The notes: a model not told the origin generated them from the letters alone. A stretch of DNA of 64,000 nt from Leptospira kmetyi serovar Malaysia str. Bejo-Iso9 (GCF_000243735.2 NZ_AHMP02000003.1:2626001-2690000); one strand, 5' to 3'. Positions 39,180 through 47,335 are shown, counted from the first letter of the stretch. Translations and numbers: made by a program.

Positions 39180-39521
39180 TTAAAACGCGGCTAACGCGTC
39201 CTTTACGGATTCGAAAATTCTTATCTTCTTCGTGAAATACATGAGATCCATCGTATCCCGTACTTCCTTTTTGATGTTCGAGAACACGAGTTCGCCAGAC
39301 TTTTCCTTTAAGAACTTGAGAATGGAGTTTAAAACTCCGATTCCCGCGGAAGCGATGTAGGAAACTCCCGAGAAGTCGCAGACGATTTGTGTCACGCCGT
39401 TTCCGATCGAGGATTCCAACTTCAGTTTCAGATCGGGCGCGGTCTTCGCGTCAATTTCTCCGTGGACTTGGAGAACCAAAAGATTTCCTTCTTTTTTTTC
39501 CTGAATCGTAAGTGTCGCCAT
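39180..39521 (-). CDS. STAS anti-sigma factor antagonist
   Basis: This 113-residue STAS domain is of the SpoIIAA/RsbV type. VCDFSGVSYIASAGIGVL carries the phosphorylatable Ser in the loop after the third strand. The protein begins MATLTIQEKKEGNLLVLQV, and lacks any other domain. It is the substrate expected for the RsbW-like kinase and the SpoIIE phosphatase that follow in the same run. It starts one base after the 321-residue gene stop, so co-translation is likely. It is the second STAS protein in the window; the first is at 463. Confidence 0.92.
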   Translation of the reverse strand: MATLTIQEKKEGNLLVLQVHGEIDAKTAPDLKLKLESSIGNGVTQIVCDFSGVSYIASAGIGVLNSILKFLKEKSGELVFSNIKKEVRDTMDLMYFTKKIRIFESVKDALAAF

Positions 39522-39522
39522 T

Positions 39523-40446
39523 TTAAATTCCCTTCTTAATGTCTTTCATCATGTCTTTTTCACGGATGATCGCGTAGAGTTTTCGTTCCAATCCGTCGAT
39601 TTCGTAATAATATTTCGCGTTCGGATCGCCTTCGAAGATATGAGCGTATTTGCGGATTCCCTGAATCGCCTTTCTCGGATTCGCCTCCAAAATTCCTTTC
39701 GTAATTAGATAATAAAGTTCGATCGCGAGAGAATCCCTTAAATTCTCCTTAAAAAAAGGATCGCGTTTTTCAAGCGCGCCGATCAGATTCTCCACTTCCT
39801 GAAGATTGTATTCTTCCGAATCGCTGAATTTTATAATATAAGAAGATAATAATTTTTTGCACTTGGGAAGATCGTTCGATTTGGTCGCGGTGAGAATCAT
39901 ATTGTACAAACGATGAACTTCCGTGTCCAAGTATACTTTTTGTCTGTGTGTGTCGAGTTTGACCGGTTCGAGAACATGTTTCAATTCTTCGGGAGAAAAA
40001 TTCTTAATCGAATCCTCGAACAACTTTTCGCTCTTGGTACGGTTGAGTTCTCGAAACTCCGCCAAAGGTTTTTCTATGATCGAAAAAAATTCGATCGCTT
40101 CCTTACTTTCCGCGACCGTTTCGGACTCTTGGATTTTTTCGAGAAAGAAAATGCAACTATCGCCTACTGCGGATAAATTCTCCCCTAACGAATGGGAAAC
40201 AAGACGTTTGCAGTTTAATCCGATCGTATGAACATACGCGGGGTCGATCGAGTCGGCTTGAATCTTGTCGATGATCTTAGCCGAGGTTTGTGCGGAATGG
40301 GATTTTTCCTTTTCCAGACCCGCGTACATCAACGGATCGATGAGATACTTTCGAAAATTCTTTTTGCCGGACATGGCAAGAAGCCGAATCGTTTTTATGA
40401 ATTCCTGAGCGAGAGGAGACGGGATTTTGTTTCTCGTATTCGACAT
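39523..40446 (-). CDS. Hypothetical alpha-helical protein in partner-switching operon
   Basis: This protein of about 307 residues starts MSNTRNKIPSPLAQEF if ATG 40446 is used. The frame is open to a TTG at 40488, which would add 14 residues; neither has a clear ribosome binding site. It is helix-rich and charged with no signal peptide, e.g. LYYLITKGILEANPRKAIQG and KYYYEIDGLERKLYAIIREK, in a style resembling TPR/solenoid proteins, but I cannot name a repeat. Being the first gene of the STAS-kinase-phosphatase run, one base from the STAS gene, it is probably a partner or regulator in that switch. Confidence 0.75.
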   Translation of the reverse strand: MSNTRNKIPSPLAQEFIKTIRLLAMSGKKNFRKYLIDPLMYAGLEKEKSHSAQTSAKIIDKIQADSIDPAYVHTIGLNCKRLVSHSLGENLSAVGDSCIFFLEKIQESETVAESKEAIEFFSIIEKPLAEFRELNRTKSEKLFEDSIKNFSPEELKHVLEPVKLDTHRQKVYLDTEVHRLYNMILTATKSNDLPKCKKLLSSYIIKFSDSEEYNLQEVENLIGALEKRDPFFKENLRDSLAIELYYLITKGILEANPRKAIQGIRKYAHIFEGDPNAKYYYEIDGLERKLYAIIREKDMMKDIKKGI

Positions 40447-40595
40447 CGGAGGTGAAAAGATGCCGACTGATTTAAGGCAGTTCCGCAAATTGTAAAGTAA
40501 AAAGAACCTTATTTACGAATTTCGAACGGGGTTGGAGAAGACATATTTCCGATCCTCGATCGCGGATCGAAACTACGCCCTTTTCGCTTTAATAT

Positions 40596-40955
40596 TTAGC
40601 AGATCAACTCGACCAAATATCCGTCCGGATCCTTGAAATAAATCGAACGAACCAAACCGTGATCCACGATCTCCGAAACCTCCGCTCCTTGGCGCGATAA
40701 TTCCTCGGCGGCTCGATCGAAGGAATCCGAGTCCACTCGAAACGCGATATGATCGAGAAGATGTCTCGAGACCGATTCCTCGCCCGTTCTTGAGTCAGAT
40801 ATCACTAGATGAATATTATCTAATTTTAATGTTTTTATCGAACTCGAATCCTCTTCCTCCAATTTCATTCCGAAAAGATTTCTATAAAAAGAGATACTCG
40901 CTTTCGGATCTTCGGAAGAGATTCCGATCGAATCTCTGTATTTCAGACTGAACAT
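40596..40955 (-). CDS. VOC-superfamily (glyoxalase-like) protein
   Basis: This 119-residue protein has two vicinal-oxygen-chelate half-repeats. The first starts YRDSIGISSEDPKASISFYR and the second LLDHIAFRVDSDSFDRAAEE, ending YFKDPDGYLVELIC. The His in LLDHIAF and the Glu in GYLVELI are normal metal ligands, but the first half lacks the usual His (ISS instead), so it may have lost catalysis or use another set of ligands. Members include glyoxalase I, dioxygenases and resistance proteins; the substrate is unknown. It starts one base after the His-rich membrane protein stop, in the ECF operon. Confidence 0.85.
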   Translation of the reverse strand: MFSLKYRDSIGISSEDPKASISFYRNLFGMKLEEEDSSSIKTLKLDNIHLVISDSRTGEESVSRHLLDHIAFRVDSDSFDRAAEELSRQGAEVSEIVDHGLVRSIYFKDPDGYLVELIC

Positions 40956-40956
40956 T

Positions 40957-41262
40957 TCATTCTTCCTTATTTTCTCTCGCTTCCAATCTGCGGTGAACTC
41001 TTTTTTTCCAGCGTCTTCCTCTTCCTCTAAATCCGCCTCCTCTGTGCCAACCGAATCCCGGTTTGATGAGAAGATGGGACAGCAAGAGCAAACCGCAAGC
41101 CTGCCAATAATCGATCGTCGTTAATCCGAAGATCGCGGGCATAAGCCAGTTCCAGAGTTGCCAAACCAAAGAGCCGATTCCGAAGATGATGATCGGGATA
41201 AAAAGAAGTTTTCCGAAGAAGAACCCTCTTCTATGATGATGTTTTCTACATTCATGTTTCAT
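40957..41262 (-). CDS. Small His/Arg-rich two-helix membrane protein in ECF operon
   Basis: This 101-residue protein begins MKHECRKHHHRRG, a Cys/His cluster that could bind metal. Two hydrophobic segments follow (FFGKLLFIPIIIFGIGSLVW and YWQACGLLLLSHLLI), joined by a short loop. The C-terminus is very basic (RGRGRRWKKRVHRR) and ends ARENKEE. I know no named family with certainty. It lies 14 bases after an ECF sigma gene and directly before the VOC gene, so it is a candidate membrane regulator or target of that sigma factor. Confidence 0.8.
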   Translation of the reverse strand: MKHECRKHHHRRGFFFGKLLFIPIIIFGIGSLVWQLWNWLMPAIFGLTTIDYWQACGLLLLSHLLIKPGFGWHRGGGFRGRGRRWKKRVHRRLEARENKEE

Positions 41263-41276
41263 AATGTGTTTTACCT

Positions 41277-41810
41277 CTAAAAATTTTCGAGAAATACGGA
41301 TTTAAGATCTTTGAGTCTTCGGTTTAAAAATTCCTTCGCGTATGTTTTGCGCGCGGAAAGGGTTCCTTCGGGAATTCCGGTTTGGGAAGAAATCTCCTGA
41401 AACGTTTTTCCTTGGAAAGAATTTTCAACGAACGCGAATTTCTGATCGGCCGGAAGTTCTTCGATCGCAAGAGCCAATTCCTCCAAAAGAACGGATCGAT
41501 AGAATTCTTTTTCGGGATTCGGTGCCGCATCGGGTAGAAAAGAATCGAGTTCGAATTCTTCGCCTAACGCGGAAAGGCGATACTGATTCGTCTTTCGTTT
41601 CCGATACCAATCCTTTACCTTGTTTCGCAAAACCGAATACGTGTATGCGATCATGTTTTCGATTTCTCCGGCCGCGTTCATTTCACCGAGAGCGGAAACG
41701 AAGGATTCCTGTAGAATGTCCTCCGCTTCCTCCGGATCGGCGACGCGATATCGGATCCAAGCGAGAATCTTTCTTCTCTCCCTTCGATAGAATTGTTCCA
41801 ATGAAGCCAA
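41277..41810 (-). CDS. ECF-type RNA polymerase sigma factor
   Basis: This 177-residue protein has region 2 (KILAWIRYRVADPEEAEDIL, LQESFVSALGEMNAAG) and region 4 (LPADQKFAFVENSFQGKTFQ, EISSQTGIPEGTLSARKTYA). It therefore belongs to the ECF group. It is the first gene of an operon with the His-rich membrane protein and VOC protein. No FecR or zinc-binding anti-sigma gene is adjacent, which makes the small membrane protein the leading candidate for the anti-sigma role. The start is the first codon with a sensible helix: MASLEQFYRRERRKIL. Confidence 0.88.
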   Translation of the reverse strand: MASLEQFYRRERRKILAWIRYRVADPEEAEDILQESFVSALGEMNAAGEIENMIAYTYSVLRNKVKDWYRKRKTNQYRLSALGEEFELDSFLPDAAPNPEKEFYRSVLLEELALAIEELPADQKFAFVENSFQGKTFQEISSQTGIPEGTLSARKTYAKEFLNRRLKDLKSVFLENF

Positions 41811-42094
41811 AGTTCTTTTTTTATTCCTCGAGGTTTAAGTCGTTTGAGAGGAAAAATCCCTGGAATTTTTTTCCGGGATTTTGATTTTTTTTCAAGATTT
41901 TAAAGGAAGATACGTGGGAGTTCCTACAAAGATTTAAAGAAAAATTGGAATTGCATAAAACGCGATTTTTTGATAGAGAAAATTTTTGGAAATTTTTCCC
42001 GCCGCCTCTCCACCTCCACCCAATTCAGGGTGGGGTCGAGCTTTTCACAGAAGATCGTTTGTCGGAAAAAGAAAATGCCGATTGAATACCGATT
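41811..42094. other. Intergenic region with inverted dispersed repeat and hairpins
   Basis: No gene is seen. GTGGGAGTTCCTACA at 41914-41928 is an inverted copy of the dispersed repeat core. CCACCC and GGGTGG around AATTCA form a small GC-rich hairpin near 42016-42033. The epimerase terminator occupies the right end. Confidence 0.5.
41914..41928 (-). repeat. Inverted copy of dispersed TGTAGGAACT repeat
   Basis: GTGGGAGTTCCTACA is the reverse complement of TGTAGGAACTCCCAC, the same core as near 878 and 10950. Confidence 0.55.
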
Positions 42095-42111
42095 CTAAAG
42101 AACCGGCATTT
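42064..42111 (-). terminator. Terminator of epimerase gene
   Basis: AAATGCCG (42073-42080) pairs with CGGCATTT (42104-42111) around a 23-base loop that includes the epimerase stop codon. On the minus strand the stem runs into TTTTCTTTTTCC. The large loop makes it a moderate candidate. Confidence 0.45.
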
Positions 42112-43054
42112 CCGAAAGTCCCTGACGAACGCTAAGCAAGGGAGAATAACCCAGATCTTTTTTTGCGTTGTCGATTTTGATCGTACAATCGCGGGACATG
42201 ATGCTCGCGCTGAATCGTGTTAAAGGCGGTTCGTTTTTGATTCCGAAAAGTTTCCAAACTCCTTCTATGATTCTCGCTAAAAAACGGGCGAGCCAACCGG
42301 GAACGGAACGATTCGGTGCGATCACCTTTTGTGTTGCGAGAAGCGATCCGAGAAAATTACGAAAATTGAATATTTCATCGTCCGTAACGAAGTAAGCCTT
42401 TCCGCCTTGTCCCTTCGTCAACGCCAATTCTATGGAATGAACCAAGTTATAGATATGAGTCGTATTCGTTAACGCTTTGCCTCCGTCGATCCAAGAAAAA
42501 TTTCCATCCGCGATCATCTTCAACAGAACGGGAAGAACCGTTTTATCTCCGGGGCCCCAGATCAAACGAGGACGGATCGACAACGTTTGCATTTGGGGAG
42601 AATTGGCCTTCAACACAAGCTTTTCGGCTTCAGCCTTTGTCTTGGAATATGGAAACGGAGAATTCTTCGGATATGGATACGATTCGTCTATGTCGATCAT
42701 CGGTTGTCCGTAAAATAAGGCCGCTTCGGTTCCGATGAAGATAAATCGTTTAACGCCCGCTATTCGAGCGGCTTCGAGAAGTTGCGCGGTTCCTTCTACG
42801 TTGATTTTCCAAAAATCTTGAAACGGTCCCCATTGTTCCACATACGCCGCGCCGTGAACGATTACGTCGATTCCCTTTAAAAGATTCGGATCTACGGAAT
42901 TGAGTTCGGAACGAACCGGTTCTCCTCCCGCTTTGGAAATTACGGAATCGGTTTTTTCGGATCGGGACATCGCCTTAACGTTGTGTTTTTTGGATAGAAT
43001 TCGGGTGGCCGCTTCTCCGACAAAGCCGGACGCGCCGGTGATAAAAATGTTCAT
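42095..43054 (-). CDS. NAD-dependent epimerase/dehydratase family protein
   Basis: This 319-residue extended short-chain dehydrogenase starts MNIFITGASGFVGEAATRIL, a Rossmann GxxGxxG motif. YSKTKAEAEKLVL supplies the catalytic Tyr-x3-Lys, with FIGTEAALFYGQP preceding it. The resemblance is to the 3-beta-HSD/sterol or NAD(P)-dependent sugar epimerase group; substrate unknown. An upstream frame exists to 43150, but ATG 43054 has AAGGAG 9 bases before it. A TetR gene precedes it on the same strand and a palindrome with TetR-operator character lies 49 bases upstream of the ATG, so it is probably that regulator's target. Confidence 0.87.
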   Translation of the reverse strand: MNIFITGASGFVGEAATRILSKKHNVKAMSRSEKTDSVISKAGGEPVRSELNSVDPNLLKGIDVIVHGAAYVEQWGPFQDFWKINVEGTAQLLEAARIAGVKRFIFIGTEAALFYGQPMIDIDESYPYPKNSPFPYSKTKAEAEKLVLKANSPQMQTLSIRPRLIWGPGDKTVLPVLLKMIADGNFSWIDGGKALTNTTHIYNLVHSIELALTKGQGGKAYFVTDDEIFNFRNFLGSLLATQKVIAPNRSVPGWLARFLARIIEGVWKLFGIKNEPPLTRFSASIMSRDCTIKIDNAKKDLGYSPLLSVRQGLSEMPVL

Positions 43055-43102
43055 TTTCCATTCTCCTTTTTGGTTTTTGGGGTTTTTCAGGTTTCGGTGA
43101 AC

Positions 43103-43118
43103 TAGATAGATCGTTCTA
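43103..43118. promoter_or_regulatory. Candidate TetR operator upstream of epimerase gene
   Basis: TAGATAGATCGTTCTA is a 16-base imperfect palindrome with six of eight pairs matching, centred on GATC. Operators of the form TAGA-N2-GATC-N2-TCTA are common for small TetR regulators. A second perfect palindrome, TGACTC-A-GAGTCA, lies at 43137-43149. Confidence 0.45.
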
Positions 43119-43230
43119 CCAAAATATTTACCAAAGTGACTCAGAGTCAATTCTTAATTTTAAATTTATCTTAGGGTCTTAGCTCCTGGTTCGACTCCCC
43201 CTCCGTCGGGTGTCGGCCCTTTTTTCCCGC

Positions 43231-43818
43231 CTAAGCCGGGATCAAAACGCTCAGAATCCCTTCCAACTGGGTTCGGACCGCTTCCAGGGGTTCTATGCTT
43301 CTATGGGCGCGACAAAGCACCAACGCGCCTTCCACGGCGGCCAATAGTAGAATCGAGACCGGTTCGACTCGGCTTTCCTCCATTCCCGATTTTTGCAAGA
43401 GTGTGCTCAGCAAATTCTGCCATTTGAGGTACGTGACCGAACAGACTTTTTGAATTCGGTCGTTGTCGGCCGCGACTTCCAGTACTACGGTTGCGATTGG
43501 ACAACCTTTTTGAAAACCGGACGCGATCAGTTCTTGTGCGAGGTGATTGGTGAATTCTTGAAGCGCCCCGTAAAGATGAGGATGATTTTCCACGGCGGCT
43601 TGGATTTGTTTTTCGAGTCGTTCTCCGGCATTTTGTATGGCGGCCGCGGTTAATTCTTCCTTTCCGTCCGGGAAATGATGATAGAGGGAACCGCTTGGAG
43701 TTTCACTTAACTTAAGAATATCCTTCAGTCCGGTTCCGTGATACCCTTTCTCTTGGAGAAGACGGCCGGTCGTCTGTATCAATCGTTCTCTGGAGCTGAG
43801 TTGTTCCATATCATCCAC
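43231..43818 (-). CDS. TetR-family transcriptional regulator
   Basis: This 195-residue regulator has the helix-turn-helix RLIQTTGRLLQEKGYHGTGL then LKLSETPSGSLYHHFPDGKEE, and a C-terminal domain of the TetR_C_11/LmrA-YxaF type (KGCPIATVVLEVAADNDRI). It starts at a GTG (43818); the ATG three codons on is an alternative. The epimerase gene begins 177 bases after its stop on the same strand, with a candidate operator between them. It probably represses that gene, and the two are not obviously one transcript. Ligand unknown; YxaF/LmrA relatives respond to flavonoids or drugs. Confidence 0.87.
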   Translation of the reverse strand: MDDMEQLSSRERLIQTTGRLLQEKGYHGTGLKDILKLSETPSGSLYHHFPDGKEELTAAAIQNAGERLEKQIQAAVENHPHLYGALQEFTNHLAQELIASGFQKGCPIATVVLEVAADNDRIQKVCSVTYLKWQNLLSTLLQKSGMEESRVEPVSILLLAAVEGALVLCRAHRSIEPLEAVRTQLEGILSVLIPA

Positions 43819-43869
43819 GATGAGCTTTCGTCGTTTTTTCTGTCAAGGGGAGTTCCGCGTGTGAATTAT

Positions 43870-43958
43870 GTTTGTTCATTCGTTTGTCCGTTTGTCCGTT
43901 TGTTTAGAATCTTTGTTTGCTTTTTTTGTTTCTTGGTTTCTTTGTTCGTTTGTTTGCG
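43870..43958 (+). repeat. Low-complexity TTTG/TTCG tract
   Basis: The plus strand repeats TTTGTCCG and GTTTGTTCG units with long T runs over about 90 bases. It is not a perfect tandem array. Open frames across it on the plus strand are Phe/Val/Cys-rich and are not credible genes. It lies between the TetR gene and the DUF1564 gene. Confidence 0.6.
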
Positions 43959-44078
43959 AGCATTCGCGCGTGCTTGTGATTGCTCGTGTAGCCAGTCTGT
44001 TCGCTTACTCGCGTGCGTGCTTTTGCTTGTCTTGTCGGTTTAATTCTTTTTTGTCGGATGAATCTGCTTCAATCGGTT

Positions 44079-44648
44079 TTAAAAATCGAACCAGTCTCGG
44101 GGGTCTAAGACGTAAAAGAGATTCGTCGGGTCGCATTCTAATCGTCGGGTGATTTTGTTGTTTAAGAGGTCGAGGTGGAGGATGTATTTGTAATCCCTGT
44201 GGAATGTAGGACCTCCTTCATTCATAGTTCTCACGATAGAATCTCCAACCCCTACCTCATCCAACCACAAAAGATAATTGAACAAAAAACAACGCGAAAC
44301 CCCATGCACTTGGGCCAAGGTCCCCAAAAAGGCCCAACTTCCCGTGCTCAGACGAACATTCATCCGCACCATGTTCCCCCGACCGACACTCGGTTGATAA
44401 GAAGTTTTACCCGCTCTCTTACCCAAGCGTTTCGTGGACGTTAAATACTTTCCATATACCCGAAGAAGATGAGGAATTCTCTTCGGTAACGTTTTACGAT
44501 CCTTTTCGTTATAGCGCGACAATGTATGTTTCGAAATCAGAAGAGTCACCACTTCGTTTTGCGGTTCTTGAAGCCTACAACTCAGTTCCTGATCAAAATT
44601 CAACGATAAGATTCCCATACCGAAAACGGTTCCGAAACTCTTCTTCAA
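44079..44648 (-). CDS. DUF1564 family protein (Leptospira-specific)
   Basis: This 189-residue protein matches DUF1564, a multi-copy family of Leptospira. Typical blocks are [40 protein letters not shown], and [20 protein letters not shown] followed by NYLLWLDE. Function unknown; the compact basic middle has been thought DNA-binding-like but I see no clear HTH. It starts at a TTG (44648); a later ATG (44618) beginning [12 protein letters not shown] is possible. It sits in a patch of unusual base composition between a low-complexity tract and a C/G-rich non-coding stretch, consistent with a mobile or recently acquired copy. Confidence 0.85.
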   Translation of the reverse strand: MKKSFGTVFGMGILSLNFDQELSCRLQEPQNEVVTLLISKHTLSRYNEKDRKTLPKRIPHLLRVYGKYLTSTKRLGKRAGKTSYQPSVGRGNMVRMNVRLSTGSWAFLGTLAQVHGVSRCFLFNYLLWLDEVGVGDSIVRTMNEGGPTFHRDYKYILHLDLLNNKITRRLECDPTNLFYVLDPRDWFDF

Positions 44649-44844
44649 AAGAATATAAAAGAATTCTAAATTAAAAAAAGTGAAACTATTTCTAAAAAAA
44701 TTCTACCGACAACGCTCCGTCTCCTATTGCTGACAACGACCGAACAGAACCCAGCCCAGCCGGACCAAATTACGCCGCACCCGACTGCACGACCCTTCGC
44801 CGAAAACGCGGTACACGACATGCGACCGCCCGACAGACTACAAA

Positions 44845-45468
44845 TCAAGAATTCTTCCGACTAATATTCTCCCTCATCCACCGAGCAATCGTTTTAGAAT
44901 TATCATCCGACAACTCCTCCAGTTTTGAAGCGACCCGAGTCTGAAGTTCCACGGATTTATTCTGACTCAATTTGAATTTTCCTTCCAACCGAGTGACTTC
45001 GATTTGAAACGCAACCAACCCTCTGATCGTATTTTTAAAGTAAGAATTTTCAAAGTCCAACTTCCAATCCGGAGAAGGTTCGGTTTCATAAGAAGCGACA
45101 AGCTGGGCGATTCTTTCCATAGATTGAACGTCGTCCAAAAAACTCAGATGGCCGGACGCATGCACGGCCGCGTAATTCCAGGTCGGAACGGAATTCGGTT
45201 CGCCGGTCCAAGTCGGAGAAACATAACAATGCGCTCCCGAAAAAACGACCAAGACCGGTCCGTTGATTTTTTTCCAATGTTCGTTGGGACGCGCGAAATG
45301 TCCGAAAAGAAAAAGTTTTCCGGACTCGTTCTTTTCCGGATGAAAAACGAGATGACTCGCTTCGGGAAAAACATCCGAAGCCGACGCAAGAATTCCAAAA
45401 GGATTTTCTTGAATAAAGGAGATCAGTTTATTTTCGTCCGCTTCTTCGAACGCTTTTGGAACATACAT
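44845..45468 (-). CDS. PaiB-like FMN-binding negative transcriptional regulator
   Basis: This 207-residue protein belongs to the PaiB family (FMN-binding split barrel). It starts MYVPKAFEEADENKLISFIQ, then NPFGILASASDVFPEASHLV, GHFARPNEHWKKINGPVLVV, SPTWTGEPNSVPTWNYAAVH and near the C-terminus LEGKFKLSQNKS, all matching family blocks. B. subtilis PaiB affects sporulation and degradative enzyme genes. Most Gram-negative members are thought to be FMN-dependent oxidoreductases. The gene is alone and divergent from the antiporter gene. Confidence 0.88.
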   Translation of the reverse strand: MYVPKAFEEADENKLISFIQENPFGILASASDVFPEASHLVFHPEKNESGKLFLFGHFARPNEHWKKINGPVLVVFSGAHCYVSPTWTGEPNSVPTWNYAAVHASGHLSFLDDVQSMERIAQLVASYETEPSPDWKLDFENSYFKNTIRGLVAFQIEVTRLEGKFKLSQNKSVELQTRVASKLEELSDDNSKTIARWMRENISRKNS

Positions 45469-45831
45469 AAATTTAAAACTCCTATATGCAGAATTTTGAA
45501 TTGAACAAACGGAATTAAACGTTTATGGCAATCGGCGCCTTGGCGGCGCCGATTCAAATCCTTTTTTTAAACCGAATTCGATCGGATCATAAAACGATAA
45601 GGACCCGTTTCCCAAAATCAAGCAAATCTTCGAAAAGAAAATTTCTTGTACGAAAACGGAGAATTTGAGAAAAAAGGACTTTCAGAAGGTTCGATCCGAA
45701 AACTTTCAGGGTCTAATGAGCGATCTGCAAGAAACTCTTCGGAGTCCCTCTTGAATACGATGAAACGGATGAGAAAAATTCTGTTTCCCATCTACAATCG
45801 ATAATACGGAATCTTACTCTTACGGTATTGA
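45469..45831. other. Intergenic region with strong hairpin upstream of the antiporter
   Basis: No convincing gene. A very stable 10-bp stem AATCGGCGCC/GGCGCCGATT (45530-45554) with a five-base loop is followed six bases later by TTTTTTT on the plus strand, a terminator-like structure placed in the leader of the antiporter gene rather than after a plus-strand gene. Confidence 0.55.
45530..45567 (+). terminator. Terminator-like hairpin in antiporter leader
   Basis: Perfect 10-bp GC-rich stem, loop TTGGC, then CAAATCC and seven T residues. It is 265 bases upstream of the antiporter ATG. It could be an attenuator, or a terminator of an unseen small transcript. Confidence 0.55.
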
Positions 45832-47298
45832 ATGGAATTTGAATTCAGCACTCTTATTTTATCCGGACTGATCATACTCAGCATCGGACTTTTACGAATC
45901 TCTTCCAAGTTCGGAGTTCCTTCTCTTCTTCTCTTTCTTATGATTGGAATGGCCGCGGGTTCTGACGGCCCCGGAGGAATCGAATTCGACAACGCTCTTT
46001 TGGCGAGACAAGTCGGTTCGATCGCTCTCGCTTATATCCTTTTCTCGGGCGGATTGGAAACCGAATGGCAAAAGATCAAACCGGTTCTTTGGAAAGGAAT
46101 CATTCTCGGGAACTTAGGCGTTTTAATCACTTGGGCCGCGATGGGACTTTTTTCCGTATATGTTCTCGGATTTTCTCCGATTATCGGATTCTTATTGGGC
46201 GCGGTCGTTTCTTCGACCGATGCGGCCGCGGTTTTTAACGTACTCAGAACCAGAAATACGGGGATGAAAAAGGGACTGACATCCCTTCTCGAACTCGAAT
46301 CGGGAAGCAACGACCCGTTGGCGGTTCTTTTGACGGTGAGTATTCTCAGCTTATTAGGACCGACGCCGCCCCAACCCGGAGAACTCGCGCTTCATATCTT
46401 TATGCAATTCTCCATCGGAAGCGCGGCGGGGGCCGTGTTCGGATATCTGATCTTCAAAGGGCTCAATCGAATCAAACTCGAATACGAGGGATTGTATCCC
46501 GTATTGATTTCCGCTTCGGTTTTGTTCGTTTACTCCGCGACCGAGTTGATCGGAGGAAACCCGTTCTTGGCGGTTTATATCGCGGGACTCGTTTTAGGAA
46601 ATCAATCCTTCGTCCACAAACGAAGTAATCTCAGATTCTTGGACGGGATCGCATGGTTGATGCAGATCATCATGTTCTTAACGTTAGGCTTGCTTGTATT
46701 CCCGAGCAGAATTCCTCCTCTTTTCGGAACCGGAATTTTGTTTTCCCTCTTTCTCGTATTCTTTGCAAGACCGATCGCCGTTTTCATTTCGCTTTTCCGA
46801 TCGGGTTATAATATTAGAGAAAAGTTATTGGTCTCTTGGATCGGACTCAGAGGAGCAGCGCCGATCATTCTCGCGACGTTTCCGTTCGCGCAAGGAGTGG
46901 AAGGCTCGGACAAAATCTTTCACTTGGTATTTTTTACGGTTCTCATCTCGCTTCTTTTTCAAGGAACGAGCGTACCGCAAGTTGTTCGTTGGCTCGGGTT
47001 GGACGCGCCTCTCGAACAAAGAGCTTCGTATCCGTTCGAATTCGAAAACCGAGAACAAAGCGATTCCAATCTTCTCGAGTTCATTGTTCCGTACGGATCG
47101 ACCTCGGTCGGAAAGTTCGTGTATTCTTTGAACTTCCCGGAGAATTCCCTCATCACGCTCATTTATCGCGGGGACGGACATATCGTTCCAACAGGAAAAA
47201 CTAAATTAGAAGAAGGTGATGTTCTTTTGATTCTGACTCCGAAAGGAAGTGAAGACAAGATCCGGGAAATTCTATCCAAGATGGAAACCCCCGCTTAA
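45832..47298 (+). CDS. Potassium/proton antiporter, CPA1 type with TrkA_C domain
   Basis: This 488-residue protein has about 12-13 membrane segments of the NhaP2/CvrA type. Conserved ion-pathway motifs are GAVVSSTDAAAVFNVLRTRN and LLELESGSNDPLAVLLTVS, with the Asp pair (SND) of CPA1 antiporters. From about residue 400 a cytoplasmic TrkA_C domain follows (LLEFIVPYGSTSVGKFVYSL, EGDVLLILTPKGSEDKIREI), which in relatives binds nucleotides or c-di-AMP. It should expel K+ or Na+ in exchange for protons, in osmotic or pH homeostasis. It is monocistronic, with the hairpin in its leader. No clear ribosome binding site is seen. Confidence 0.92.
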   Translation: MEFEFSTLILSGLIILSIGLLRISSKFGVPSLLLFLMIGMAAGSDGPGGIEFDNALLARQVGSIALAYILFSGGLETEWQKIKPVLWKGIILGNLGVLITWAAMGLFSVYVLGFSPIIGFLLGAVVSSTDAAAVFNVLRTRNTGMKKGLTSLLELESGSNDPLAVLLTVSILSLLGPTPPQPGELALHIFMQFSIGSAAGAVFGYLIFKGLNRIKLEYEGLYPVLISASVLFVYSATELIGGNPFLAVYIAGLVLGNQSFVHKRSNLRFLDGIAWLMQIIMFLTLGLLVFPSRIPPLFGTGILFSLFLVFFARPIAVFISLFRSGYNIREKLLVSWIGLRGAAPIILATFPFAQGVEGSDKIFHLVFFTVLISLLFQGTSVPQVVRWLGLDAPLEQRASYPFEFENREQSDSNLLEFIVPYGSTSVGKFVYSLNFPENSLITLIYRGDGHIVPTGKTKLEEGDVLLILTPKGSEDKIREILSKMETPA

Positions 47299-47335
47299 AA
47301 AAATTTGCGGCCGCGGCGGGCGGTTCCTTCGTTTT

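Noticed and set aside
43170..43215. GGTTCGACTCCC, a tRNA T-arm-like string
   Set aside because: The T-stem does not pair and no acceptor, D or anticodon arm can be built upstream. It may be chance or a small tRNA fragment, but it cannot be called a tRNA or an attachment site.
43738..44152. Phe/Val/Cys-rich plus-strand frames across the TTTG tract
   Set aside because: They are produced by the low-complexity repeat and show no protein-like composition.
44666..44848. 60-residue minus-strand frame (Cys/Gly/Ser-rich)
   Set aside because: No ribosome binding site, no domain and odd composition in C/G-rich non-coding DNA.
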